NCBI GenBank assembly: GCA_032821775.1
Contig: JAVLRN010000006.1
Location: forward strand, 2,170,001 to 2,234,000
DNA length: 64,000 bases
Reading direction: 5' to 3'
Origin: Sanguinoderma infundibulare
Taxonomy: Eukaryota > Basidiomycota > Agaricomycetes > Polyporales > Polyporaceae
How positions within the stretch are numbered: position 1 is the first letter of the stretch; the number at the start of each line of letters is the position of its first letter. The translations under genes and the position numbers were made by a program. Shown here in pieces: positions 46,461 through 58,096 of this stretch. Under the pieces are notes generated by a model that was not told the DNA's origin, did not search any database, and was given only the letters and a program-made list of their open reading frames with translations.

Positions 46461-48641
46461 TCAGGGTTCGATGTGGAAGTCCAAGGTTATGGTGTCGTCC
46501 GATTTGCGAGGATTCCTGCCGGGCCGCTGGGCCTCGATGCCCGTCCCCACCTCCAGTCCGTTCGAATCGACGTCGATCACGCCGGAGCCCTTCCTGAATA
46601 TCGACTCTCTGAAGTTGAGGCTAGTACGCGCGGCTGTTAGTGCCCAAAGGCCTGCGGTGCGGGTAGGGGCGGGAGGACGAGGAGGGGAGAGGGAGAGTGA
46701 GAGGGAGGGATGGGGGAAGGAACACTCACGCGCAAAGCACGCAGCTCGCGTACAGCTTGGTGTCCACGATGCTGACCGCGATGTAGACGAAGTTGCGGGG
46801 GAATATGATGGGCTGCAGCCGCGCGTCCCCGCGCGCGCGCGAGCGTCAGAACAGCAACCGTGCAGGAGGGGTGGAGAAGGAACTCACGAAGACGAGCCCC
46901 AGAGTGCCGAAGGCGCTGTTGGGGGAAGAGAGGGAGACCGGGCGTTAGATTCAGGTCTGTCGCGTTCCTCACGCGCCTCACTTTACCAGAAAGCCTGGTG
47001 CGACGTGCGGAGGCGCATTCAAGTCAGTGCTCATGTCCTGAAAGCGTCTTTCAGACAGAGGTGCATACCCGTGTTGATGGTGTAGAGGATGAGGAGGTTG
47101 ATCATCGAGTCCGTTCTGTTCGTGGAGGATCAGGATTGACGTTGTGTTCGTGTGAGTTGCGGGAGAGCCTACTTCCTAAATCCTGTCCGGCTGCGACGTA
47201 GGATGAAAATGAGGGTGCCTGTGAAGAGCCACTCGACGACGCCTGCGGAGCCATACATCGCGGAGACCATCCACTATGAAAAGAATGCTTGTTCATCGTT
47301 TGGCGAGCCGGGGGAGAGACGGAGACACTCACGGTGAAGTTGCTGAATTGGGCTACCGGGACGATGAAGCTGACAAGAAGGCGTTTCGTCACGACGCATT
47401 AAATGGTCGAATAGGACTCGGGCACGTGCCTTTCAACGGTCGCGGCTAGTCGAAAAATGTTGGCTCAACAGACCATGTCGCATCCACAAGCATGTCGAGG
47501 ATGACTCACCGACTATGAACCCTTTCCACATTTCCTGAGATGTCACCCTCAAGTCCAACGGGAGGTGGTAATGACATACCTGCAAATGAGAGCATAGGAA
47601 AAGCCTACGCCAAGGTGGGATGAGGAACGAAGCTCTTCGGAAGTATCACGACAACTTACAGCGAGGAAGACGATGAACCGATACCCTGGTCCCACTGATC
47701 AAAGTCATAAGTTCTCATCGGCCGTATGTCCTGGCAAACGGCCAGAAGGCGTACCGAACCAAACGCGACCTGCGTAGAAACTGTTGTCCAGGTGATCAGT
47801 GTATGCTCCTTCATGACCGGTAGAAGCTCACAGGCCACGCACGCTTGGCACAGGAGTGTCATCAAACCCTGCAATACGGGAAGTAGGTAAACCGTGGCAA
47901 CCAGCAGATCGCTCTCCGAACAAAACCACGCACCGCCACAGGGGTAAAAAGCTGCGTCATCGGCGTGGCGTCAGCAATGAACGCGGGCCTAAAGGTTAAA
48001 GTGACCAGCTCACTTTTTTAGACCTTCGCGGAGGGAAGGTAGTGTGGTGAAATTAGCAGCTCGCGAAATGGTTGGGTCCTACGAGTACATGCTCACCAGT
48101 GACTCTCCAGGAGCGTCGAGGGTCTCGAATAGTTTGAAACGAGATGGAAGTAGCTTGGATTGGGTAGAGAATTGCATGAAATCGAGCCGTGAAGAAAAAG
48201 CAAGGTGGAAACTCACATGGTGTCTATCGTCAAGGCCGAATGAAGTGAGTCGACTAACCTGTTTGAGCGTCAATGGTGCGCACTAAACATGGACGGACAG
48301 GCTTACAACAATGAGAGGACCTAGAACATCGGGTGATCCGGTAAGTCTCGCGACCAAATAACCAAGACGGACAACGTACCAGGAGCTTCAAGACTAACGG
48401 GTCAGCACGGTAGAGGCGGTAGTATCTATACGTCTGGTGAACATTAAGGCCGTATACCCTACCATGGCGTTTCGGGATGAGTCAAGGGGAATAAAAGAAC
48501 TAGAAACGGATAAACGCACATTAGACCAAACATTGTTCCAAGTAATAGGGCGCCATAAGTACTATCGAGTGAGGTTGGATTCGACGAGTGGGTTAAACGA
48601 TTGTCAGAGACGGCCAAGGAGAGTCCATCGAGGGCGGGCAT
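46461..48641 (-). CDS. DUF6534-like multi-pass membrane protein
   Basis: Many-exon gene for a fungal-specific, probably seven-helix membrane protein of unknown function. ATG 48641 (MPALDGLSLAVSD) leads to LDSTYGALLLGTMFGLM, spliced to VYGLNVHQTYRYYRLY, the usual first two helices of this family. SLHSALTIDTM follows. The C-terminal half has GLMTLLCQACVA, VGPGYRFIVFLA, LLVSFIVPVAQFSNF, then the signature WMVSAMYGSAGVVEWLFTGT, FILRRSRTGFRK, TDSMINLLILYTINTG, SAFGTLGLVF, PIIFPRNFVYIAVSIVDTKL and LNFRESIF, ending TLDFHIEP (TGA at 46461). The two ends splice cleanly. Exons between about 47.5 and 48.3 kb are short and the phases there do not all agree, so either my splicing is wrong or the middle is decaying. 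Confidence 0.7.
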
Positions 48642-49800
48642 GGCGGGGTTCTAGAGGGCGGACCCGGACTCCGACGGCACTTATAGTCCACGACGGCCGG
48701 CGAGGTCCGGCCTCGAGGATGGTTGTTCCTGGCGGAGATGCCTATCGGATTTCGCAGAAAGGCGGGATGGCTGTCAGCGAGACTATTATGCAGAGAAGGT
48801 TACCTGTAACCGAGTCGGGATTCTCGTCATAATTGTGAGACATACCTGTTTTGGCGGCGCGGAGAATGAGAACATGGAGGTATGTGTGATAGAGGACGAT
48901 CGAAGGGAAGGGAGGTGTCGTCATGACATTCTCAGAGCTTTGGTATGGAGCACTTTGTCTTCTAGAGCGCGAGAAGCCATGTCCGTAAGGGATACGAGGA
49001 CCGATGTGTAGTACATGGCAACCGCTCACAGGCAGTGAGCGGAAAATGGAAACACGTCTGTGCCGCCAGTGAGGAGGAGCAACAAATCGGCTGGCAGGCG
49101 AAATAGACCAACGGATGGTAGTAGTTCTGAACGCGCCGCTGTCAATGTGAAGGGGTCATTTGAAAGAATAGAGGCAGGCCACCGTTCCACGGCATCAGCT
49201 GGAGTATTCGTAATCAGCCAACTGGAGGGATACCGTTGTTCCCGTTCCCACTCACCACATCGCCGCGGAGCACGAGGTATACTTAGAAGCACACACTGGC
49301 ATTCTGGTGAACAATAGACCAAGTCAGCATTCGTACGAATCATCTGCTCCAATGCAAAGCGTATGACCACGTACTGCGAGGTTGGATGGTCCTGTAGATC
49401 TGGATAAACGGATGACGGTGTGGAAAAGGTGACAACCGCCCGTCCGTGGCATTTGCCGGGAAACTAGTACTGTGCGGACACAGAAGCGCCCATAGCGGGA
49501 ACTTGAAAGTGTCGGCTGCCCTCGGCATCCGCGTCATGGATGACATTCGCAGGCAAGTCCAAGTGAAGTGACGGTGCTGTGCTCCGGGATGCAGGTACTC
49601 ATCTGGTGTCTTAGTTCTCAGCACATGGTTGTCCGCAATTGAAACGTTACACGGAGGCAGCTCTTTTCCGTTGACCAAACATGCGCTTGCGGACTGGAGG
49701 GTGGACGGTAGGCCACGGATTGGCCCCAGATCTACGGCTTGCTATTAGGCCGAGCTGGTCAGCCACTCCTTGTTCGGTCCTTGGTGGGGCTGTGAAGAGG
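48642..49800. other. Divergent intergenic region
   Basis: About 1.2 kb between the DUF6534-like start and the His-rich gene promoter. No gene with recognisable motifs; a 112-codon minus-strand frame at 49340-49678 is unsupported. Confidence 0.45.
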
Positions 49801-49808
49801 TATATAAG
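49801..49808 (+). promoter_or_regulatory. TATA box (TATATAAG) of the His-rich secreted protein gene
   Basis: A strong TATATAAG lies 187 nt upstream of the ATG at 49988, suggesting a highly or inducibly expressed gene with a pyrimidine-rich leader of about 155 nt. Confidence 0.6.
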
Positions 49809-49987
49809 GCCCGCTGTGGTTCACGTTCGTCAGGCTTGCCTCTTTCTCCCGTATCCCTTCCACCGCCGTCCTTGCTTTCCTGGCCCTGGTGGTCTTCGTT
49901 TTCTTTGTTTTCTTGCTGTCGACGCTCCTTCTGCATCCAGTTCACCCCCTTTCCTGCGCATACATCCACCTCCCCAAGACACTCGCC

Positions 49988-52664
49988 ATGGTCCGCATCA
50001 CTCACCGCTTCGCCCTCCTCGCCGCTCTCTCCTCGATCGCCGTCTTGGCAGTCCTTCCCGCCCCTGTTCGCGGTGGGCTGATCAGCGCCGATGATGAACC
50101 GGATTCTGGTGCCTCTATCGAGTCCCGCCATTCGTTGCACGGCGCAGCACTCGAGGCCGCCATCGACGACTCACGCAGCAACGATCGTCCCAAGGCGGAG
50201 CATGGTAGCAAACACCGCAAGCCTCCTGGCGATAACGAGAACCCACCATCGGGTAGCACGAGTACCCAACCTCAGCGGCATCCCAAGGTCCTCGTATCAC
50301 TCCCTCCTTCGTTGGTCAATCACGGCAAGAAGGGTTCGAGCTCGCAAAAAGGGAGCGGTGGCAAGGGCGAACAGAAGCACAACTCTGGCTCAAACAAGAA
50401 GCACTCAAAGGAGGCGGTGCGTTGAAGCCCTCATTCGCCTGTGACTTCCTCTGATCCCTGCTCGTTTTAGCGAGAGGTTTACTCCATCGATCCCGTGACG
50501 CGCATGAGAAGCCTCTGGATTGGTGGTGGGGTGGCCGCGCGCGACGAGACCCTTCCCCGCCTTCTTGACAGTCGTCACCACCACCACCACCACCACCACC
50601 ACCACGATGGGTCCGACACAGTAGTGGTGAAGGGGAGCAACGACCACGTCCACGTGCATCGCGCTCCCTCACCTCATCACCGCTCCCATCATCCCGACAT
50701 GGTCGTCGTAAAGGGAAACAACGACCACGTCCATGTACATCGCGAGCAGCCACCCCGTCGCGATCGCCTGGATACGGACGTCGTGCACAGTAGTCAAGGC
50801 CATATGCGCGTTCCACGTTCACCGCACCACCATGGCCACGGTCACGGTCCTGACAAGGTCATTGTAGAAGGCGATCACGACGGAGTCAGTATTCATCGTC
50901 GTGTCTCTCACCCCCATCAAAGGATCATCATCAAAGGTGCCGACCGCGATGTCCGTCTTCGTCGTTACCCTGCCCCCTTCCCGGAGCCTTATCATCATCA
51001 CCATGGTCCCGCCAAGGTGATTGTGAAGGGAAACCACGATCCTGTTGACGTTCATCGCAAACGGTCCCACGACCCCCGTCATCCCATCGTCATTGCAGGG
51101 AATCGGGGGAAGGCTTACCTTGTCCCACACCAGGCCGCAACGGGAACGGGCTCAAGTGCTGGACCGGATGCTGCGCTACACGCTCGAGGGGATGCTCCAA
51201 TTTCGGGTGTTCCTGGAACTGTTGAAATTATGGTACGTACGATGTCGCATAACCAAGGGCCGTGCTGAACTAGAAGTATAGAGCCAAGATTACAACAACT
51301 CGACTGGTCAACGGATCGCGTCACTGGTCCTAGCAGTACCCAAGAACGACACTAACGCGACCGGCTCTCCCTTTGTGCTTAACGCTTCAGATACGGACCG
51401 CACCCAGATGTACATGGTCGCCGCAAGTTCCGCGATGAACAATACCTCCCCCAGCTCGAATTCTACGTCGCCTTCCCTTCCAAACACTCCTTCAGCCGGA
51501 CCGACTGGTTCACCCACACCATCGTCGGCGAACTGGACCGAGAAGTTCGTCAAGGTGTTGCTGCAGGTGCCGATCTTTGATGCAGCCAACGCGCAACTGA
51601 AGCCATACTGTGCGACATTCGATCCGCATCCCTCAGCTCCGGCTCCTATGACGGTAGAGAGTTGCATGAACTCCGTCTCGAGTGATCCGCACAAGAGCCA
51701 AGTCTTTGCCTACGAGCCCAACACCGGGATCATTCGTCCTATGTGGTACGATGGTCATGATGACGGCACGTCCAGCAACGGTACTGCACCCAACCGACCT
51801 TCGACCCCAAGTGGCCCGGCTGCTGCTCCGAGCCCTCCTCCTGGGACGGACACGCCTTCGAATGTCGATCCACCCACGCCAGGCTCCAACAAGGTCGCCG
51901 AAGTGACGAGCTTCGGTCAGGAGGCTCTCGAGGACGAGTTCGGCAATTCGACGCGTTCCCCAGTGCGTGTTCCCAAGACGTTTGCCGCGGAAGGGTTACG
52001 GAATGCCCAGAACGTGACGCTGCGATTCGAGCCTCACACTCCTGAGGTGCTACCCAATTCACCCGTCGGGAAGGTGAATCCCGCTGTCATTGTGGTCAAC
52101 TCGAGCTCGAGTTCGGACTCGCTCGCGACGACTGGGTCGGCGACGTCTTCCTCTGTGATCGACTCTTCGACGACGCCTACTAATGCTTCGGCGACCGACT
52201 CTGGCGCTTCGTCTGCTGCCACCGTGGAGGCTACGAACACCGCTTCCCCTGCGGCGACGAGCTCGGACCTCTCGGCCACATCATCTGGTGGTAGTACTGG
52301 TGCAGGGAATTCGTCGTCCACGACGACTGAGTCCGACTTGACGACGACGATGACACCCTCTCCCGCTCTCCAGGTCAAGGTGTACAACCCTTACGTGAAC
52401 GCGCTGGCGGTGAGCAACTCTTCCGCTCCCTCCGGATCGTCAACGGTCGATGGTTCCTCGTTGTCTGGGTCGTCGACGGCGAACGCTTCCTCTCCCTCCG
52501 GATCGTTGACGGAGAACACATCTTCTCCCTCGGGATCATTGATGGCGAATGCTTTCTCTTCCTCTCCCCTGGTTGGGTCGTCGATAACCAATGACCCAAC
52601 TATGACTCCCGTGAGCACTGCACCGTACGCGTGGATGTTCAAGCAGACGAGTTCGACATCGTGA
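49988..52664 (+). CDS. Secreted His-rich repeat protein, unknown family
   Basis: Three exons (49988-50416, 50471-51232, 51282-52664) join in phase 0 to give 857 residues. An N-terminal hydrophobic signal ends around VLAVLPAPVRGG. A Lys/Ser/Gly-rich stretch follows. Exon 2 has ten consecutive His (50576-50605), then about seven repeats of 25-40 residues of the form xVVVKGxxDxVxVHR with His-rich linkers (for example DTVVVKGSNDHVHVHRAP, DMVVVKGNNDHVHVHREQ, DKVIVEGDHDGVSIHRRV, AKVIVKGNHDPVDVHRKR). Exon 3 has a distinct part (QRIASLVLAVPKNDTNATG, MYMVAASSAMN, KVLLQVPIFDAAN) and then a Ser/Thr-rich, probably O-glycosylated tail with SSPSGSL repeats. His clusters suggest divalent metal binding, but this is inference. 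There are very few Cys. I recognise no family. Confidence 0.75.
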
Positions 52665-53231
52665 AGTGAAGGGTCAGGGGTTTTATGCGCGCGGGTTGAT
52701 GGATGCGGGGCACATTCCTAGTCATTCTTTTGTACACATCCCTATTCAATGCATTCGACGGCGGTGGACGGCATGCATCTGGCGTGTGTGTGCTTGTTGA
52801 AGGGTACTCGAATCAAGATATGATTCCATGGATGAGTATCGCGCAACATAGGCAGGGGAGAGACTCCTCAATATTTATTTTCCTCGCACCTTCAATATTT
52901 ACGCGTCGCGGCGATTCGGCGCCTGTGCATTTGAAGGGCGTGCGAAGGGCGTGACGGCGTAAATTAGGTTGCAAGTCGTCCCATTTGGCCAGCGGGCGGT
53001 CGCGTTTGTGCAGGATGGATCCCTCGCGTCGTCTAACGGCCTTTGCTCCTCTGACACACTCGTCTTCACGTACCGTTCGCTGAGGCTTGTGATTTTTCTT
53101 CTTTCCGTCATTCAAAACATAAGCGCGTCGCTCCTCCCGACAGTCATCGCGCCCCCTCGATTTTGGAAGGCGTCTCGACAGCCGTGCTCCCTCTCAAAGC
53201 CACACCAAAACCACCCACTCTGGACCAGGAC
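52665..53231. promoter_or_regulatory. Intergenic, His-rich gene to ERG7
   Basis: Holds the His-rich gene 3' UTR and the ERG7 promoter and leader. Open sequence runs into ERG7 from about 53163 but lacks an ATG before 53232. Confidence 0.4.
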
Positions 53232-56200
53232 ATGGCAGCGTACGCTCCGCTCGACCTCCCCGCCTCCGGCGAGCTCCCGTTCACCGACTACACCCGCTGG
53301 CGGCTCCGCCTCTCCCCCAACGGCGACCACACGTGGCATTACCTCGCCACCGACGCCGAGGCCGCCGCCTGGCCCCAAGCCACGTACGACAAGTACTGGC
53401 TCGGCCAGGACGTCGGCCTGCCCGCGCTCCCCGCGCCGACGAACGCGCTCGAGGCGGCGCGGAACGGCTACCGGTTCTTCCAGCGGCTGCAGACCGAGCG
53501 CGGGCACTGGGCGGGCGAGTACGGGGGCCCGATGTTCCTCATCCCGGGCCTGGTCATCGGCTGCTACGTGTGCGGGACGGGGTTCAGGGCGGAGGAGAGG
53601 CTGGAGATGATCCGGTACTTGTTCAACCACGCGAACGAGGATGGCGGGTGGGGGATGTGAGTATTTCTTTTCGGTCGGTGCTGTTTCATGGATGGCGCGC
53701 GGATCTGGGATTTGCACGCTGTGAGCCCGATGATTTGGGTGCGCGCGTTTTCGAACCCCATGCGGTCGCGGGACGGTCTCGCGCGCCCCACGCGTCGAGC
53801 AGGCCATCAGAACGCGAAGGTGACGCTCCTTGAACGTTTGGTCTGTTTCTCTATTTCTCCCTCCGTTACGATAGGCCGCAGTTCCGAGCAGCCCGCAGAG
53901 CAAGCGCAGGGCTCGCGCGATCAAATCTTGCCCATGTACGCCGCGACGGGCTAAAGGCCCGAGGGCCCCGGTTGAGAGTTTCGGCGCGACCTTGTCGAAG
54001 TGCAAATATGCCAGTCTCGTGGCCAGTCGTGTTGCGACTCGACCCACAATGGAGAGGAGACAGCCAAAGGAAGGCAGGGTCATGTCCAATGCGTCTGGTG
54101 AATTTCGTATAGACGGGTGGGTGCCCCCCTCCTGCGGTCCCGCAAGGGTTCTCCTTGACTTGCGCCCGACTCCTCGCGCTCGTCTCCGCCATGACGCTTT
54201 TCGCTGGCTTCTCCGTCGTCGCAGCGAGTTAAGGTCTCAATCTTCGCGTCGAAGGCCACGCTCTGGTCCCTTTGCACCAATACATGCTGGTATATCGAGC
54301 GCAACAGGTAAATCTCGCTCATTGACCAGCAGTTATAACTGCATGTATGCGGCCGCGCACGACCCCAAATACGTGCGCCCGCAAAGCTAAATGCACCTCC
54401 GCGCGGAGTATGTTGAGCCACCTTGCATTAGCCGATGGTTGTAGCTGGATGTATGCGCGCGCATGACCACATTTACCGCAAATCCTCACGTATTGAGGGC
54501 GCCGAAGGCGAGCGTTGGGGACATGCTTCGTAGCACCTGTACCGGGATGAAGGGAAGCCCCCCACCCGTCTATACGAAATTCGGCAGACATTGAGGGAGT
54601 TTCTGCGTGTCTATGTTTCCTGCTTCACGCATGTGAGGTCCTCCCTTAACGGCTGGTGAAGAGACTACAAATATGCTAGATGGTTTTGCTTGTATCCCGA
54701 ATCTTCCTATCTAACGATTTATTAAGACCTATACTAACTGAATCACTCCTGCTCCTTGATCAGTCACATCGAAGGGCCCAGCACCGTGTTTGGCACGGCC
54801 TTGAACTATTGCGCTGCCCGCATTCTTGGGTTGAAGGCTGACCACCCGGTCGCCGTAAAGGCGCGCGCGCGCCTCCACAAACTCGGCGGCGCTGTGGGCA
54901 TACCGTCATGGGGCAAGTTCTGGCTCTCGATACTGAACGTGTACGACTGGGAAGGCAACCACCCTATACCATCCGAACTTTGGTAAGTCCCACATCGCAT
55001 ATATGCTGCACGCAGATGTCGCTCATGTCGGGACAAGGTTGCTGCCAGACTGGGTTCCCATCCACCCCCACAGGTGGTGGATCCACACCCGGAACGTCTA
55101 CATTCCCATGGGTTATCTCTACGGCGTCCGGTTCAAGATGGAGGAGACCGACCTGGTCCTGGCGCTGCGCGAGGTGACGGCGACTCGTCTTCCCCTCCCT
55201 TCATCTACTAACGCATCGCCACGCAGGAGCTTTACACGACCGACTACCACTCGATCGACTGGCCCGCGCAGCGCAGCAACATCGCCCCGGTCGACCTCTA
55301 CACCCCGCACTCAACCGTCCTCGAGGGGCTCTACAAGCTGCTCGGCACGTACGAGAGCTGCGCGCTCCCGCCCCTACGTCGCGCCGCAATCCAGCGCTGC
55401 TACGAGCTCGTCGTCCTCGAGGACGAGAACACAGACTGCCAGGATCTCGGGCCGGTGAACAAGATGATGAACCAGATCGTACGCGTGCACGTTGAGGGGC
55501 GTGAGAGCGCCGCGGCGAAGACGCACTTCGAACGCTGCCGGGACTTCATGTGGATGGGCGCGGAGGGCATGATGATGTGCGGCACGAACGGCTCGCAGCT
55601 GTGGGACATCGCCTTCATGGCCCAGGCGCTGATCGAGACGGGGTTGGGGAAGGAGGAGGAGTTCAGGGAGAGCGTGGTGAAGGTGCTGGAGTGGCTGGAC
55701 AATTGCCAGATCCAGGAGAACCCGAAGCATTATCATACGGCGTACAGGCACCAGACGAAGGGCGCGTGGCCGTTCAGCACGAAAACGCAGGGGTACACGG
55801 TGAGCGACTGCACGGGCGAGGGGTTGAAGGCGGTGCTGTACATCCAGGAACATGTCGAGTGAGTTCTGCAGTTGAGGTCGTCAGTTTCGTTTGCTAACTA
55901 GCAGTCGGTTTAAAGGGGCGCGCCGAAGCTGATCTCCGAGAGAAGGTTGTGCGACGCTGTGGACATTTTGCTCAGTTTGCAGAACCCGGAGGGCGGGTAT
56001 GCGAGCTACGAGCTGATTCGCGCACCATTGTGGATGGAGTGGCTGAACCCTGCGGAGGTCTTCGGTGAGCCCCGCTGTCTCAGTCTGTATAAAGTGCATA
56101 CACTCAGGTCCACTAACGCGGGGCAGGCAACATCATGACCGAGATCAGCTACCCCGAGTGCACGACGTCCGTGATCACCGCGCTGTCGATCTTCCGGAAA

Positions 56201-56879
56201 CACTACCCCCACTACCGCGCGGACGACATCCAGCGCACGATCACGAAGGCGATCGACTACTTGCACAAGGCGCAGCGCCCAGAAGGCGGCTGGTTCGGCT
56301 CGTGGGGCATCTGCTACACGTACGCGACCCAGTTCGCGCTCGAGTCGCTCTCGCTCGTCGGGGAGACGTACGAGACGAGCGGGTACTCGAGGAAGGCGTG
56401 CGACTTCCTCGTCAGCAAGCAGCGCGAGGACGGCGGCTGGGGCGAGAGCTACAAGGTGCGTTCGAAGTTTGGATTTTGATCCGGTGGGAGGATGGGACTG
56501 CAGCTGACTGTATGCGTACGTTGACAGTCGTGCGAGTCGATCGAGTATGTGGAGCACAAGGATACGCAGGTCGTGCAGACGTCCTGGGCCGCCATGGCGC
56601 TCATGTACGCCAAGTACCCGTACCCGGAGCCGATCGAGCGCGCCGTGAAGCTGGTTATGTCTCGCCAGCGGCCGGTGAGTGATGTCATGCGCTGCGTGAA
56701 CAGAGCGGGTGTTGACTGTCCGTCGGACGCCGCAGGACGGTTCGTGGCCGCAGGAAGCGATCGAGGGCGTGTTCAACAAGAACGTCGCGATCTCGTACCC
56801 GAACTTCAAGTTCGAGTTCACGATCTGGATGCTCGGGCGCGCGCATCGGTATCTCGAGGAGCTGCGTGCAAGGAAGTAG
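53232..56879 (+). CDS. ERG7: Lanosterol synthase (oxidosqualene cyclase)
   Basis: Cyclises 2,3-oxidosqualene to lanosterol in ergosterol synthesis, on the ER or lipid droplets. ATG 53232 ([20 protein letters not shown]) is the first in frame. Exon 1 ends [10 protein letters not shown], then after a 1,107-nt intron (53657-54763) [20 protein letters not shown]. Further motifs: [56 protein letters not shown], with the catalytic Asp in DCTGE (usual DCTAE), [36 protein letters not shown], and [20 protein letters not shown] ending [11 protein letters not shown] at 56877-56879. QW repeats are visible throughout. About eight exons; other introns are about 50 nt. Intact reading frame. Confidence 0.95.
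54100..54582. mobile_element. MITE-like inverted-repeat element in ERG7 intron
   Basis: GAATTTCGTATAGACGGG at 54100 recurs as its exact reverse complement ending at 54582; the match covers 22 nt at each end, and a weaker match extends about 12 nt farther out. The 483-nt interior has no transposase. Two imperfect direct copies of about 30 nt (about 54335 and 54436, sharing ATGTATGCG) lie inside. No clear target-site duplication is seen. Confidence 0.75.
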
Positions 56880-58047
56880 AGTGCTGTTGCGTTGATTGGG
56901 TTGGTCTGTCTGTCTTTGCTTGCGGCTCTTGATGTAGCGTATACCCGGATTTATTGTGCGTCGCGCTGGCTACTCACGATGGCATGGACTGGTGAGTTCT
57001 GGAAATGCCATACGAAGGTCAAGTGGCATGAGAGACGCTCTATCATGACTTGGGAGTGTCGGTCGCCACCAGCCTGAGTGGCTGGCATGGCTGCGCGAGC
57101 CGCCTCCGCCTTCATTGCGACTGCCATTCGGAGCTTTCCGGCAGACTTTGCCGGGTCTCTGTGTCCTGTTCACGGCGTGCCTGTACGGATCGCTTCCTCC
57201 TCCTGCTTTCATCATGTTCGTCGTCGCAGGTTCGTATCAGGCTTTTACGGCTTCTGTAGCGATGGACCTAATCGTGCCGTGTACAGTTATGTCTCCCAAA
57301 TATGCGCTACAACGTACCGATGACGCTTGATGGTTCTGTTCACTGTACGTGCAAACCTCGTTCTAGGCACGCTTACTTCTTTCGAGCAGCTCATTTTCAA
57401 CTCGCAATATTTAGGAAATTGAAGAAGATTTTGAATAGCGACAAGTTACAAGGTCGCTTGGCCGATCCACACCACCGATTCAACCTGCCGGGAAAAGTCA
57501 CATATGGTAAGGCGATCGAATCGGTGCAGTCAAAAGGCGGCTGGCTACGAGAATTCTCTTTGGGAGGTTGCGAGAGCCTTGCTCGTCGTGTGATAATAGA
57601 CGGAAGCGGTGCAGTCAGTTCATCACAGTGGCGTCCAGTTCGTTTTTCATTCGCTCTCCTGAAGGTATGATTGGGACTGAAATTCATCTGGACACGAGGC
57701 TATATGCACCCCTAGGGCAGACCAGGATGCCTGTGACGACGACCTACTTCATCCTTGGAACGTGGCGAAGCTCCGAGAGAGAATGCATCGTTGGTGTGGT
57801 TGGCTGTCTCGCTAAAAAGGATGATGAGTCCCGATCGCAGCGGTGCGCCTCTCCTCGGATAGGGCTGCAAGCACGGTCGAACGCATGGACGTAATCTTCA
57901 AACGAAGTGCAGGGGTCATTTTTCGGTGATACTTTTACCCACTCCTGCGTCAATGTACTTTGGCTAACCGACTACTTGGAAGTGGGCTGCATTATTCGGA
58001 GCCTCTGGTCGGTTGCGCTCGCAGTCGTCATGCTTGAAAGAGTGCTA
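56880..58047. other. Intergenic, ERG7 to reductase
   Basis: About 1.2 kb with no supportable gene. In particular no adenylation or carrier domain precedes the reductase gene here. Confidence 0.5.
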
Positions 58048-58063
58048 CATATATATATATATT
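58048..58063 (+). promoter_or_regulatory. TATA-like (AT)n tract of the reductase gene
   Basis: CATATATATATATATT lies 34-49 nt before ATG 58097. It could serve as a TATA box with a very short leader. Confidence 0.4.
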
Positions 58064-58096
58064 CGAGGCCCTCTGGCACGTCCTGGTACACCGCTG

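Noticed and set aside
46228..47085. 285-codon plus-strand frame
   Set aside because: Overlaps the last exons of the DUF6534-like gene on the other strand, which has family motifs; this frame has none.
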